Assembly: GCA_015178975.1 (NCBI GenBank)
Contig: WHVD01000034.1
Coordinates: 248,001-312,000 of the forward strand
Origin: Hysterangium stoloniferum
Lineage: Eukaryota > Basidiomycota > Agaricomycetes > Hysterangiales > Hysterangiaceae
Reading direction: 5' to 3'
DNA: 64,000 bases
This document shows positions 1 to 11,992 of this stretch, piece by piece. The notes under the pieces are model-generated. The model was not told where the DNA came from. It ran no database searches and saw only the letters and a list, made by a program, of their open reading frames with translations. Position numbers and translations under genes: made by a program. Every line of letters starts with the position of its first letter. The stretch's first letter is position 1.

Positions 1-2495
1 TATTTCCTGGATTCCCCAACATCAGGACATTATGTGCCGAGTATGTGTGACTTACACGATTTTATGGCATATAAAAATCTGAAGAAAATCCAAATGGTGA
101 ATGGCACTTATATTTATGCCAGAGGTATTGCAACATTGCATTTCAAGGTTACAAAACATGGACTGGAGTTTATAGGTGAAATTCCCAACATCGAATGAAC
201 TCCAGAAGTTAAGGTGCCACTCCTTAATCCCATGCAGTTTTTCAAGGATGGATATCACATTATATTGAGCAAAACTGGTTCTACAATTGTCGATTCATCA
301 GGCCGCACACTCATTGAGGTGAATGAGAGGGGTAATGTATACCCTTTCCAGCTGGATACAATTTCCGTGTCACCACCAGTATGCAAATATACGAATTTAT
401 CAGATGATGAATTACAAAATAGGTTGGAAGATGTACCTATGATGTTTTCCGTGAGTTCATCATGTAATATTATGTGATGGCATCAGTGTTTGGGGCATTT
501 GAGTACAAATGCTACTAGAAATCTTGCGTGACATTTTGCAACTGGGATGGAAATCGAAGAAATTGAAGGTTTTGAAGCTGACTGCATTGCATGTATTGAG
601 GGTAAACAGCATAGAAACCCATTCAAAACTGGACGTACCAGAGTGACGAAGTTGGGAGAATTACTCCATATGGATCTTGCCAGACCTATGGAAACGATAA
701 GTTTTGACAAAAAGCGTTATTTCATTATTATTGTTGACAACTTCTCCCATGCTGTATGGGTTGAAACATTAGCAAGTAAGCTGGAAGTGGTGTGCAAAAT
801 AAAGGAATATATAACTCAACTGGAGACGTTTTCAATATGAAGGTCCAGGGAGTTATGACAGATAATGGAACCAAGCTAATAAATTTGGAATTTAGAAGGT
901 ATCTGTTATCAAAAGGTATAGCTTTATTTACCTGGGTGCCATATATGCCACAGCAAAATGGTGTTGCAGAAAGAGGTATACACACCATTACAGAAGGGGC
1001 AAGAACAATGTTATATGTGACAAAAATAGCGGAAGGTGCACGAAACTTACTATATGCATCAAAACTTCCCAAATTCTTGTGGTTGATCGTGGTCAAAATG
1101 ATGGCATATTTGAGGAAGCGGAGTCCATCATGTGCAAACAATGGACATACGCCTCTTGAACGAATAACTGGAGAAAAGCCAGATTTATCACATTTGTGGA
1201 TATTTGGAAGTCCAGTTAGCATGGCAGTTCCTAAGCAAAGACGTCAGAAGTGGGACTCATGTTCAAAGATGGGTTATATGGTTGGGTATGAACCGTATTC
1301 ATTGGATATTTAGTGTGGTTCCCTGGAATGAGAAGGATCAAAAAGTATGAGATGTGATATTCCATGGAGATGTGATGAATTTGCCATCACCGGTGCCTTA
1401 TGGAGATGAAGGTCAATTCAGGGATATAAATAGTGTACCTCCTATCCAACCTGGGAGTGAGCCTCAACCTAGACTCACGATCCATATCCCACCTCGTCCT
1501 CGACCTATTGAAGAAAAAGAGGAGACTATGATGAGGGAACAGTCTCAATTAGTGTCAAACATACCTGACTATCCTCGTGGAATAACAAGATCTGGTAAAG
1601 TATGAGAAGGAATTCAAAGTTCATTGTCAGTCAAAGAAAAAGAATTAGAAGATTCTAATGTACTGGTTGTTTTCTCGACTTTGGGCAATCCAACAATAGA
1701 GGAGGCATTGAATATGCCGGGAGATGAAGGATTAGCTTGGGAAGAAGCTAGACAGGCGGAGTGGAAGAATATGGGAGAACATAACGTATTTGGCACACCT
1801 GAAGAACTGTCACCAGGAACATGTGTTTTAAAAACTGGAACGGTGTGTTGTGGATCGTACAAGAATGGCAAACTAATAAAAAGGAAAGTATGAATCGTCA
1901 TAAAAGGATTTAGTCAATTCCTGGATTACATTTTAATGAAACATACACACCAGTCATGAAGTGGGAAACGTTCCAAATTTTACTGGCACTGGGAGCAATA
2001 ACAAATTCAGCTATACATCAATTCAATGTCAAATCGGCATACTTACATGGGATGATGAAAGAAAAGGTTTGGGTTCAACAACCGGAGGGGTTTGAAGAAC
2101 CTGGAAAGGAGAATTCAGCATTACCGTTATTGAAGGCTCTATATGGAACAAAACAGGGAGGCAATGAGTGGAGAAAAACACTATATGATTTTATGGTTAA
2201 AGAACTCACCTGGTTCTGTTCCGATTTTGACAGTGCTACATTCTTCAAAATATGGGATGATGGAAGCTGGGCCATAGTTGCATTTTGGGTGGATGATGCA
2301 ACTGCTGTAGGTGATGAAAAACGGCTTCTAGACCTCAAAAAGGCATTTTATGAACGATTTGGAATTTCGAGCGAAGGTGAGGCCCATTGGATATTGGGAA
2401 TGAGTATCTGTCAAGATGCTGAATTGAAATCAGCATTCATATTGCAGAAAGAGTATATCGAAAATATAGCAAAGAAGTTCAATGTACAAAATTCC
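1..2495 (+). pseudogene. Ty1/copia pol relic, 5' part (protease to reverse transcriptase)
   Basis: Several plus-strand frames together read as a copia polyprotein. A degenerate protease-like stretch is at the left edge (LDSPTS where DSGAT-type motifs are usual). The pre-integrase finger follows at about 480-610 (HQCLGH, then CIAC). The integrase core is at about 660-1000 (HMDLARPM, TDNGTK, NGVAERG, giving D, D and E). Reverse transcriptase is at about 1990-2490 (QFNVKSAYLHG, ALYGTKQ, FWVDDATAVGD). Many stops and frameshifts interrupt it, so it is dead. The element starts left of the window. The frame resumes at 3079 once the inserted solo LTR is skipped. Confidence 0.85.
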
Positions 2496-3078
2496 TGTTA
2501 AGTGCCGTGTCGGGAACTTATTCCGGAACTATCGGAAAGTCACCGGGAAGTCAGAAACTCATGGATAGGGTCAGGAGGTCGGCTTCAGCTTATGTGCTGC
2601 GCCTCTACGCAAACGCTCAATGTCCTTAATTTCGGAAGTGAACTAACGACGGAAGATATGGATATTCAGAGTTCCGAAGAGTTCTGAATATCAAGCGTAC
2701 AGAAAGACGGGAGGAGGAATAAGAAACTAAGTCGATATCAGATCTAAAGTAAAGTACAAATTTGCGGAAACTAATATAAGTCTACTCGTTATTGTACTAC
2801 AAACTGAGACCATAATAAGACGGAAACGGAAGTATTCTTAAAACGGAAATACAATAAGACATATTAGGAAGACAATATTCCGAGATGGGAATACAACAAC
2901 AAACGAGTGAATACTTGTCAATGGACAAATTACCAAATGTGGAACAAGGGAAGAATGCGGATGATACGGTAACTATGATGTTCCGTAGTCGGAGGTCAAA
3001 GTCGGAAGTCGGGGATCGGAAGTCGGGAGTGGGAGACTGGAAGTCGGATATTGAAACATCCGGGAACGGGTCGTAACA
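2496..3078. mobile_element. Solo LTR, family LTR-A (583 bp), TSD ATTCC
   Basis: It begins TGTTAAGTGCC and ends GGGTCGTAACA, and is flanked by ATTCC at 2491-2495 and 3079-3083. It interrupts copia reverse transcriptase in frame. It belongs to the same family as the LTRs of the full-length gypsy element at 11993-19434. It carries an extra run of GTCGGAAGTCGG-like units near 2995-3050 that those 544-bp LTRs lack; the copy at 50557 has the same extra units, so the two form a longer subfamily. Confidence 0.93.
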
Positions 3079-3851
3079 ATTCCAAACCAATCTGAACTCC
3101 CATATCACTTGGAATTGATTTCGCCTCTATTATTCGCCCAGATACTAAAGAAGAACAAAATGAAATTGTGGAATTGCCTTATTGCAAACTTACTGGAAGT
3201 TTGATGTTTGCAGCTACAGTATCGCATCCAGATATCATGTATTCTGTTAAAGAATTATCTCAATATTCATCAAAACCTGTGAGAATGCATTGGAACTTAG
3301 CTAAGCGTATCCTGCAATATTTATACATGACTTGCGATTTTGAGCTTCGATTGGGAGGACAAGCTCTTTGTCTGCATGGATATTCAGAAGCCGATTTCGC
3401 AGGAGATCAAGAGGATAGACATTCAACAGGAGGATATGTGATCTTTTTAGGTTCAGGAGCGGTATCTTGGTCTTCGAGGAAGCAATCAACAGTCGCCCTT
3501 TCATCCACAGAAGTGGAATATATTGCGCTTTTGGAAGCAGCTTGTGAAATTATGTGGACACGTCATTTCCTCAAAGAACTCAATATAATATATGAAGAAC
3601 CGATGGCAATTTTCGAAGACAATCAAGGTACAATCGCATTCCCTCAAAACCAATGTGCTTTGTGAAGGATGAAACATATTGAAGTAAAATATCATTTCAT
3701 TTGTCATTTGATTGAAAATGGCACTATCCAACTCATATATCGATCGACCAAACAAATGATTGCAGATATTTTAGCGAAATCTCTTTCTTCACCAATTCAT
3801 TACCATCACACAGGACATTTAGGACTTACTTCTTCAAAGCTCGAGGAGGAG
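3079..3851 (+). pseudogene. Ty1/copia pol relic, 3' part (RT end and RNase H)
   Basis: This continues the relic at 1-2495 after the solo LTR. It contains LPYCKLTGSLMFAATVSHPD (end of RT/connection) and the copia RNase H motifs YSEADFAGDQEDR, GGYVIFLGSGAVSWSS, KQSTVALSSTEVEYIAL and FEDNQGTIAF. One stop lies near 3663, after which HIEVKYHFICHLIENG and ADILAKSL complete the usual C-terminus. It is non-functional. Confidence 0.85.
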
Positions 3852-4140
3852 TATTAGGTATAATGAGTATTAAAGGAGTAAGTGCTTGTATGAAGAAGGT
3901 GAGACAGAATGTCTCGAAAGACGCAATGTATCGTATTGTTCAATCTCCTCTCAAATGTACTATTATATACACATAGTATAGCTAGTGAATCTCTCAGCGA
4001 ATGTTTAACCGCTGAGATACTTAAATGTCTTTAAAGATTGGATGGTGGATCTTCATGAAATGTTCAAAAATTAACACCCAGTGAGTTGTCTATTACCCTA
4101 TAAATTGTGTAAGTCAGGGAGTAACACCACTATATACCTA
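3852..4140 (+). repeat. Probable copia 3' LTR remnant
   Basis: A polypurine tract (CGAGGAGGAG, 3842-3851) directly follows the copia RNase H frame, as is usual before a copia 3' LTR. The next bases TATTAGGTATAATG could be a decayed TGTTAGG start. The right end is not resolved, and no second copy is present in the window to confirm it. Confidence 0.3.
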
Positions 4141-4154
4141 TACATTTGTTTACA

Positions 4155-5230
4155 GGATGTCAAGCCTGGGTTACTAACTCCAATTTCGTAGGGCTTTCCT
4201 GGCTTCAACCCTGGCCTGCTGCTACAAACTCTGTTAGCATCCTACCTCAGACTGTATCAACTGGTATGGTAAAATACAGTGAATGGTGCCCTGCAACGAT
4301 GTAACTGTAAGTTTCTCTTGCTCCCGTACAGTTATATTTCTCATCCGATCTCCAGCGGCCCCAAGTCACGGTTTGGCTGTCCATCGGCAACACCCTCTGT
4401 GTCCCGTATGGCCAGACTACACTCTGAGACTGATACAGGGTGTAGCCTGGCTACGAGTCCGACAGAAATTCTGGTAAGCTCCCATTCATGATAATCTTTT
4501 GATACTGCATTCTGACATCTTGTTTAGATGACACATGAAGTACTAACAAACAGACCTTTAAATCCAGCGACGTTCTTGAAGTTAATGAGTTGAACCAAGC
4601 CAATTTTCACCTTTCCAGACCAAAACTTTTTATTCTTCTTGTTGACTTTTCTCTCTGATTGCGTGGTTTTTTGTTCTATTTCTTTTGGTTTGGTTCCGGT
4701 TACTTGCCACTTGCTCTGCTGCCAACTTCTCTCAGACTATCAAAGCTTATCGTGCTTGAAACATAAAATGTAACGTATGTAATTTGTGAATACTTCAATA
4801 CTAAAACTTGACATGCTCTGATAAGGAGACACTTGAATAAATAGAAAATTGTGACGCATAATTGTTCGTACATAACTTAAGTGTCAAGTACTCACACACG
4901 CCTGGACAATTCCTAACATTTTGGTCATCAGAGCCCCTTCAAGCCTTTTTTCTCACTCAAATTCACATATTTAATCGTTCTGATGTCTACAACATAGTGA
5001 TTGTCGACATACAAGGAGCGCTGTGGCACCTCAATGGCACTGGTTTCTTAACATTAAAAAGTTCATTCTCACATACTGCTGTTTACAATACATTTAGTTT
5101 CCAACTTGCAGCGATATTAGGCCAGAAGGTTGCCAGCAACAATGTCCAAGTAATGGGTTGTCTCCCCCACTGGGGTGTATGGCTTGAATTGCTGAATTGA
5201 ACCCACTTGCACTTCAGACTATTTAAAAGA
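4155..5230 (+). other. Unrecognised, possibly degenerate exons
   Basis: A stretch at about 4155-4303 reads openly after a TTGTTTACAG acceptor-like site (GCQAWVTNSNFVGLSWLQPW...). A second piece at about 4332-4477 follows another CAG and ends at GTAAGC. An open stretch at 4862-5197 (VYNIVIVDIQGALWHLNGTG) could belong to the same relic. I recognise no family. The bases between 4490 and 4860 show nothing else. It could be a dead host gene or chance. Confidence 0.15.
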
Positions 5231-5641
5231 AAATGGTTATACAGTTTCATCATGTGTTTCATTGTAATATCCATTGAGGACCAGGGTGCTAATGTTGATA
5301 TTATGTAGTTGATCAATTACGGATCATGTCTTCAACGTCCCAATGACATGGAATTTGTTTGGACCATTCCTATAATCAATCGTCGATGAAAACCCCCTAT
5401 ATGTGCATATGATGAACATACATGGTGCTATACACCATTGGATCTTTCGCCACTGGCAGCGAGTCGAAAGTTGCATTAAGCTTGTCTGGTCATGTTCCAA
5501 GCCTGTACACATACAGTTTATAACATACTATGGTTTCCGCCTCATACTCCTTGCTATCCATACTCCTTGCTCTCCACACTCCTTGCTATCAGTAGTCCCT
5601 GAATCCCCATGCCTTATCAACATATCCTGGACATCCTGTGG

Positions 5642-6035
5642 TATTAGAGTATGGTGACATACAATTAGTATCACGCCATACCTCATCTTGTGACTGCATA
5701 TTTCTTTACCAGTTCACACATGTGATTAGTTATATTTAGTTTAGTGTTCGCTTAGTTCTGTGTTGTGGACACACATTCACAGCACAGACCAGTGCACAGA
5801 CCATGTATCATAGTATATAGTTACATCCAGATGAGAGTAGAGCCTCATCTGGAAACCTAGTTATATCACTGGTTTATACCTCTACCTGCTCATCTCTTAG
5901 TGGCATTTGCTCCAAGTGTTGAGAGTCCTCACACTGTGATTCCCCAGGCTTCCTTATTTCAACATTTCTAAAGAAATATGCAGTCACAAGATGAGGTATG
6001 GCGTGATACTAATCGTATGTCACCATACTCTAATA
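5642..6035. repeat. 67-bp inverted repeat with a 260-bp spacer (fold-back)
   Basis: Arm 5642-5708 and arm 5969-6035 are reverse complements with one mismatch, starting TATTAGAGTATGG and ending CATATTTCTTTA. The spacer holds a smaller hairpin (CAGATGAG...CTCATCTG, about 5830-5853). No target duplication or coding sequence was recognised. It may be a fold-back/MITE or a local inverted duplication. Confidence 0.8.
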
Positions 6036-6239
6036 GAACCAGGTTATTTAACTCAACACAGAACAGCTCCTTGGTCCAGAAGGTCCCATTGCCTTTATTC
6101 TCTGGGAGATGCATCAACCACTGTGCAGGCTTTGGGGTATGAAGACGTGTAGTTTGGCACAGGGGGGCGGTATTAGGCAAGTAAACGAGCCATCTGGCCA
6201 TTGCCATCCCACAGGAGTGGCTGGGTTTAGCTCAAGGGA

Positions 6240-7281
6240 ACAGTGCACCATCAGGAAAGTGGAAGATCAGTAAGTATCTCATCTATATTGTCTAGAGCCA
6301 TCTAGGAGAGCTAGCTAGACTCAGCTAGACACACTACTTTCATGAGATCCCTATTTACTAGCCAGTATAAAAGCTTACTATAGATCTAGGAAGTCTAGGA
6401 AGGCTAGAGAGTCTACATAATGGTTGTAGACATTCCAAAATCCCTGATGACTGGCATGACAGTGAACCATAAAGGGACAGACTGTACCATAGACTATACA
6501 GATTAGTAGATTATTGTACTACATATCCAGAGATACAAAAAGACATAACAGGCATACAATAAGACAATAAACCAGATGTCAAACTGATTCAGAACAAGGG
6601 CAGACTAAACCAGCTGTCAAATGGGCAAAGACAGATTGGGAACAAGGGGTCCAGAATGTCTGGGTGGAGTTTGGTGGCAGTTTGTGTGATATAGAGAGTT
6701 GAGATATCTATAGGGTGGGTCCTAGGACCCAGTGGGTTTCCCAGTCCCTGACATGAATTGAATTTCTTTCAATATAGTTGAATATTAATCATAATTTATT
6801 CTACTAAACCGAATCCAGAAGCCTCATTTGATAAAGTATTACTTTGTCCTGTTGATAAAGTGAGAGGCTAATACTAGATGCAAGGGCTCACTGATGTTAA
6901 TGTTGAACAGTTACAACGATTACAAAAGATGAGATCAAGAGTATGTAGATTAATAATACAGATAATGAATGTACAATGGAGAGATTTTCTGACTGAGGTC
7001 CTTTGCTCTTCTCATTGCCTTTTTATGCCTTTCTTCAGTAAACTATGATTATACTATGACCTATGAATGAAATCATGTGATATCAAAATGAGACAAGTTG
7101 AATGTAAGTTGAATGTTCATCAAATATTTTCGAGGGTGTTGAAGATGTTGAATAGAATGTCAAGTTGGAGTTTTTGTTGAAGATGAGTTGAAGTGTTGAA
7201 GATGAGTTGAAGTGTTGAAGATGAGTTGAATGTTACCTTGAATGTTTTTGTGACAATTTTGTGACTGTGACAGCTGTGACA
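6240..7281. repeat. LTR-like relics, including the probable 3' LTR of the older gypsy element
   Basis: Bases 6500-6755 resemble LTR-A in layout (ATTGTACTACA, an AATAAGACA run, GGGAACAAGGGG, ending near CCCTGACA). A second relic ends TGTGACA at 7281 and is followed at once by TATCCTCCC. This mirrors the full-length element, where LTR-A is followed by a C-rich stretch (polypurine tract of the minus-strand element). A GTTGAAGATGAGTT repeat occurs at about 7180-7230. The left boundaries are unresolved. Confidence 0.4.
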
Positions 7282-7368
7282 GTATCCTCCCTTTGTGACT
7301 GAGCCCATGGAGCCCATGAGGTTGGAGTTTGAAAAGTTTTCATCCTTTATCTCATCATCAATCAATCA

Positions 7369-8831
7369 ATGTCTGATATTGAATTCACAGGATTTGGTTC
7401 CGAGACTGAATTTTTGGATTTTAAAAAGAATAATAATGGAGTTAATGGTGCAGGTATGTTATGACTGGAATTCCTGCTGGACTCTGGGCACTAACTTATA
7501 TGCACCCATTGTCAGTTCACTGGAATTCCCACTGGACTCCATACATCAGACTTGTCTACATTCGACTTCATTACATCCTGTATCAGTCACCAGAATACCT
7601 GCCGGACTCCATCCCTGTCTATGTCCGACCTCATCTCATGTGTCAGTCACCGGACCCCACTTGGAAACCTCATCTTCACTCTAACTGAGCCCCGTTCCTG
7701 TTTTAGTCATTGACCTGTCACGATTTGGACTCTGCTCCCGCTCCATTTCCCATTATGGTTTATGATTTGTCACGATTCAGACTCCACTCCATTCTGTCCC
7801 ATTCCTAACACCAATTTGGTGTTTACTATTCTCATTTTATGTTTGCCCAGTCAGAAAATTGGCTTAGATTCCCCCAGTAGTCTAATACATTTTCCGCTCT
7901 AAACTCCTCCATGAATTACACTGCTCTTGCTAGTCAGAGCCCATGGGCTCCGATGCATCTATCTCTCTATTTATCTCAACTCCCCAACCCTCTCGACCCA
8001 CGACCTCTGACTCCCCAGGATTCCCGTCTGCCTGTCTGAAATTGGACAACACAATCTCGCGAGGGTGCAGCCTATAAGCTGAAGCCAAGTCCTACTGGAT
8101 CTCCCGTGGGTTTCTCCAGAGACCCGCCGTGTACATACCCTAACAAGGTATGTAAGTGCTATTTTCAGGTTTTCTTGAAATTAGTATTAATTAGTGATTT
8201 TTTAGAAGAAATTCCCCAAAAACTGTTGTTAGATTGTAATGGGAGTTTGAAGCTAATTGGAAAATTTGTAAGTTTTTCATTTTGTCAAATTTTCTTTGAT
8301 ATTATAACTTGTTTTTTAGTTGCATGATGTGTTTCAATACAAATTTTTTGTGCAAGAAAATGAATGCATCATTGAATTGTGATTGTTGCAATAGGCTACA
8401 TTGAGTGTGTTATTGGACCATTAATAGGCCAGCTGGAAAACTGCACCACAGTTGGAACAAGAGTTGAAATGTGATTGAAGATTCAGATGGTGAGGTCAAA
8501 AATGGTAGTTCTGAAATTTGGAAACTCAGTCAAAGGAAGAATGCTTGTTGAAATGTCACTTCGAGAATGTCAGCTTTCTCGAGAAGATCGATCCAGTCTA
8601 GAAGGTTGGGAACAGTTCATCAAATGGTCAAAAATGGGTGAAATGTGTGAAGAAATGTTGAAAATGGAGAAGATGATCAAGGATTTGATTGGTGAGGTGA
8701 AATCATTCAGAGATGATTTTTTTGTTTTGTCAAAGAAATTAGTTAAAATTGGGGAGTTTAGTGAGGGAACTGATATAAATGTTAATAGTGGGAGATTTAG
8801 AGGAAAATGGTTTAAAAGATGGTGGAATTGA
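7369..8831 (+). pseudogene. Relic of the opposite-strand Zn2Cys6-like accessory gene of the older gypsy element
   Basis: It lies on the strand opposite the gypsy integrase/chromodomain relic (8990-11215) and in the same relative place as the intact gene at 12721-13854. It starts with a short open piece (MSDIEFTGFGSETEF, 7369-7452), which is cut by a solo LTR-D at 7457-8145. A well-formed 51-nt intron (GTAAGT...TTTTTTAG) follows near 8267-8321. The cysteine cluster is degenerate but has the same spacing: Cys codons at 8378, 8387, 8408 and 8442, then Val and a TGA where the last two would be, with one 1-nt shift. A helical C-terminal part (about 8480-8830, LIGEVKSFRDD) aligns loosely with the intact protein. 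Confidence 0.7.
7457..8145. mobile_element. Solo LTR, family LTR-D (689 bp), TSD AGGTA
   Basis: It begins TGTTATGACTGG and ends TACCCTAACA, with AGGTA at 7452-7456 and 8146-8150. It interrupts the accessory-gene relic. It contains the cross-family module (reverse complement of GGCTTCAGCTTATAGGCTGC) near 8066-8090. Confidence 0.92.
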
Positions 8832-8989
8832 GAGAAGAGGGGATTGAAGACATGTAGATATTTGAAAATTTGATTTTAATTGTTTTTTAATTGTTTTTTT
8901 TTTTTGCAATTTGAAGTTGTTTTTCAATAAGTCAAATAAATGTTGAAAATAGTGTTGAAATTTTCTTGAATTAAAAATTTTAATGTTGT

Positions 8990-11215
8990 GGAAGATTTGG
9001 ATATTTTTGATGAAATTCTAGGATAAGGTTGAAAGCATGTTCAAGATCTTGAGATCCTAACCAAGAAGTTTCTTCATTTGTCCCTTCATATCCTAACCAA
9101 GCAACTAAATATCGGAATGAGTCCTTGTATCTTTTGTTGAATTTTGAATCCAAAATTTCTTGAATTTCATATTTGGGTTCCTCTTCAACATCAATTGGTG
9201 GGGGAGGTGGTTGTTTTCAATTTGGGAAAGTATTGGGATAAAATGGTTCTAACATAGAGACATGAAATATGGGGTGAATTCCTTTGAGATGATTGGGGAG
9301 TTTTAATGTATACAAATGAGATCTGGGTTGAGTGATGATTTTGAAAGGACCTAATAATTGTTCTGATAGTTTTTTTGAGGGTCGAGTTGTTCAAATAAAG
9401 TTGGACCATATGAAAACTTGAGAATGAATTGGAAAAGTGATTGCTTCTTTTTGATGTATGTATGTATGTCAGCATATTTTTGATAATGTAATTGAGCTTT
9501 CTGGATATTTGATTTGAGATGTTTATAAAGCTTCAAGATCTGCCATATAATCATGAGTGAGAGTGGAAGCTAGATCTTTTTCAGAGTAAATTTCTAACAA
9601 TGGATGATAACATTTATTAGCAAAAAATGGCATTTCACCAGTTGTTTTGGAAGGTGCATTGTTATAAGTGAATTTGGCTAGAGGAAGTAATTCTGCCCAA
9701 TTGTCTTGTTGATAATTGCAATATATTTGTAAATATTGTTTGAGGACTGTTAAGAACTGAAAACTGACTAATGTCAGTAGGCCGATGGGGACCGATCAGA
9801 AGGACTTGGCTTCAAGTTATATGCTGCACTCTCACAAGTAACCGTCAGGTGTCCTTAAATTTTGGATGGGCAAAGACTAGTCCTAATGAGTACCTCATGG
9901 TGAGTTACTGATTGGGACCAAAGGATAAGTTGAGTGTCGGGCCAAGGGGGTTGGGGACCAAGAGTGGGCAAGTGCATGCAAAGGCAGAGAGTGGGATACT
10001 TAGAGTAAGACTTCTAGAGATGTATGTGGGTGTTCTGAGTCGACGTTCTGATTGCCTAGTAACTACAGCTACAGCGGGTTCATATACAAGTTATCGGCAT
10101 CTAGAAAATACTAACTAAGGAAGGAGCAGAAACATTATTTGACAAATAAACCTGACTAGGAACAGGAAGGTTACAATAAGTTCGGAGGCCGTAATTAACT
10201 GAGAGCAGGATTACAAGAAAAGGAAATAGTCTGAGGGTTACAAGTATATGTAGGCATATGAAACATAGAGTAGAACGGATCATCATAATAAAAAGGGACA
10301 TATCAGAGTATAACCAGATAGTATGAGTATATTTTGATGGGGGCATAAACAGGGTTTGATTACTGTGAAAGCATACGTCAGCATCGGGTGACCGATGGTT
10401 TCTGATGTGATGACTTGATTGATAACTTGAAACATCGATAGGTGGAAATAACCTCGGGGACCATCGGGTTGTGACACAGTTGTAACAGTTTGATTGACTT
10501 GTTCAGTTTGTCAATCACCTTCAGGATGATATCCTGAAGTGAAATGTCATTTCATGTTGAGGGCTGTTCCGAGAGATCAAAAGAAATGTGATACAAATTC
10601 GGATCCTCAATTGGAGGTTACATGACTTGGAACTCCATGTTTTGAAAAGACATGTAATATGAAAGGTTGAGTGAGTTCGGGAGTATTGATCATAGTATAA
10701 GTTGGAATGAATATTGCTTGTTTTGATAGTTGGTCAACAATTATGAGTATTGAGTTGTAACCACTAGAGGTCAGTAATTGTTTGATAAAATCCATTGAGA
10801 TCAAATGCCATGGTCAAAGAGGGATTGGAAGTTGCTTAAGTAATTCAATGGGTTGATGTTGTGGAGTTTTTGATTTTGTACATGTCACACATAATCAAAT
10901 AATATCTTGTTGAAGTTGTGGCCAAAAGAAATCTCAATATATTGTTTGATACATTTTCATTTGTCCAAAATGACCAGCAGTAATATGATTGTGTCTTGAT
11001 TGAAGAATTCAGAGTTGAATATTTTGATAATCAGGAACATAATCTGTTTTGAAAACATAAAAAGTCTTGTTCATTTCATTGCCAATCTTCTTTGACATTG
11101 TTGGAAGTCTGTCAAATTTTGTCAAGAGTGAATTGATCTTCTTTTTGAGCATTCAATATATATTTTAATAGTTGATCAGTGTCCATAACGAAAGTAGCTT
11201 TTCTTGCTATTGAAA
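8990..11215 (-). pseudogene. Older Ty3/gypsy relic: integrase and chromodomain
   Basis: Minus-strand translation is homologous to the full-length element. The chromodomain region is at about 8990-9210, the post-integrase linker at 9240-9650, the integrase at 9660-9747 and 10488-10900 (MISMDFIKQLLTSSGYNSIL, KHGVPSHVTS), and the HHCC finger region and RNase H-IN linker at 10880-11215. LTR-C (9748-10487) splits the integrase. The sequence is AT-rich and CpG-poor with many stops. The upstream RT/gag part is not adjacent; a similar relic carrying gag-RT lies at 32.2-36.6 kb in plus orientation. Confidence 0.8.
9748..10487. mobile_element. LTR-C copy 1 (about 740 bp)
   Basis: It begins TGTTAAGAACTG and ends CAGTTGTAACA. 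It is inserted in the integrase relic, which resumes on its right (compare TTTGTCAATCACC at 10507 with the equivalent bases at about 14745). No matching 5-bp duplication is visible (AGGAC left, GTTTG right). Related copies occur at 34832-36137 and, inverted and truncated, at about 19600-20253. Confidence 0.8.
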
Positions 11216-11362
11216 GATAATATGTTGCACAAAGGGAAGGATTGATTAGACTGCACCCTTGTACACTCATTTGGGTGTCCATATTTTGAGCTGACAGAAT
11301 GCATACAGGAAGGTGTAGTTTCTGGAGTTCCCGTGGGAGTTCTGGAAATCAAGCATGCAGAC
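11216..11362. other. Short flank, LTR-like fragment
   Basis: This is a CTGCACCCTTGTACACTCATTTGG stretch related to the region at about 40670-40700, probably the end of another decayed LTR. There is no coding signal. Confidence 0.25.
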
Positions 11363-11992
11363 TGTGAAGAGTCGATAGATTCTGACCGCTCGATATATGA
11401 GGAATAGTGTTTATTCAACTACTATTAATAAGTATTGACCGTTCGGTACAATACTGTAGGGTACTAGACTGACAGTACTAGTAGAGAAGCATGCTACACG
11501 TCACTAGAGCAACTGTGCAGTTGCTTGTGACAGTTGAATAAGAGAATAATAGAGTTGACCGTTGCAGTACAACTCACAGCAAGAGGTAAGAAAGGTAATC
11601 AGCGAAAGATAGAGTATCTGGAATAGAATGAGAGAAGTGCGAGTCAACCAGTGTCGACGAGTGCAAAGACTTGGATGAGGGACTTGACCTTTACGGTTTG
11701 AGTCCAGAGCTTATTAGTAGGTTAGAAAATACTACCCTTGTAGGTAGATGAGACGTTACTCTTGACACCTCTCGCTATTCAACTTCTGGGTCATTACGAG
11801 GTGGTGTCTGTTGGGTAAAGAAAGGTTTTCTGTTTTGGCACTGAGAATGCCCATAGATATACACAAAGCTTTGAACTAAGAAATAATGGTATGCTCGAAA
11901 AATATAAAGAATTAAAGAAAAGAAATAAAAGCAGATAATAAGGTACTATAATATGTCTAGTATCAACAGTCAAATCATGATATATGCATACC
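11363..11992. mobile_element. LTR-B, left LTR of element B, interrupted by the gypsy insertion
   Basis: It starts TGTGAAGAGTCG at 11363. Its last bases lie beyond the nested gypsy element at 19440-19446 (CTTCACA after the duplicated ATACC), giving a 637-bp LTR with TGTGAAG...CTTCACA ends. A second copy starts at 30471 in the same orientation and a reversed fragment is at 40931-41488. Right of 19446 lies GTGCCCCCCAG, the complement of a G-rich polypurine tract, so this is the 3' LTR of a minus-strand element. Confidence 0.82.
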
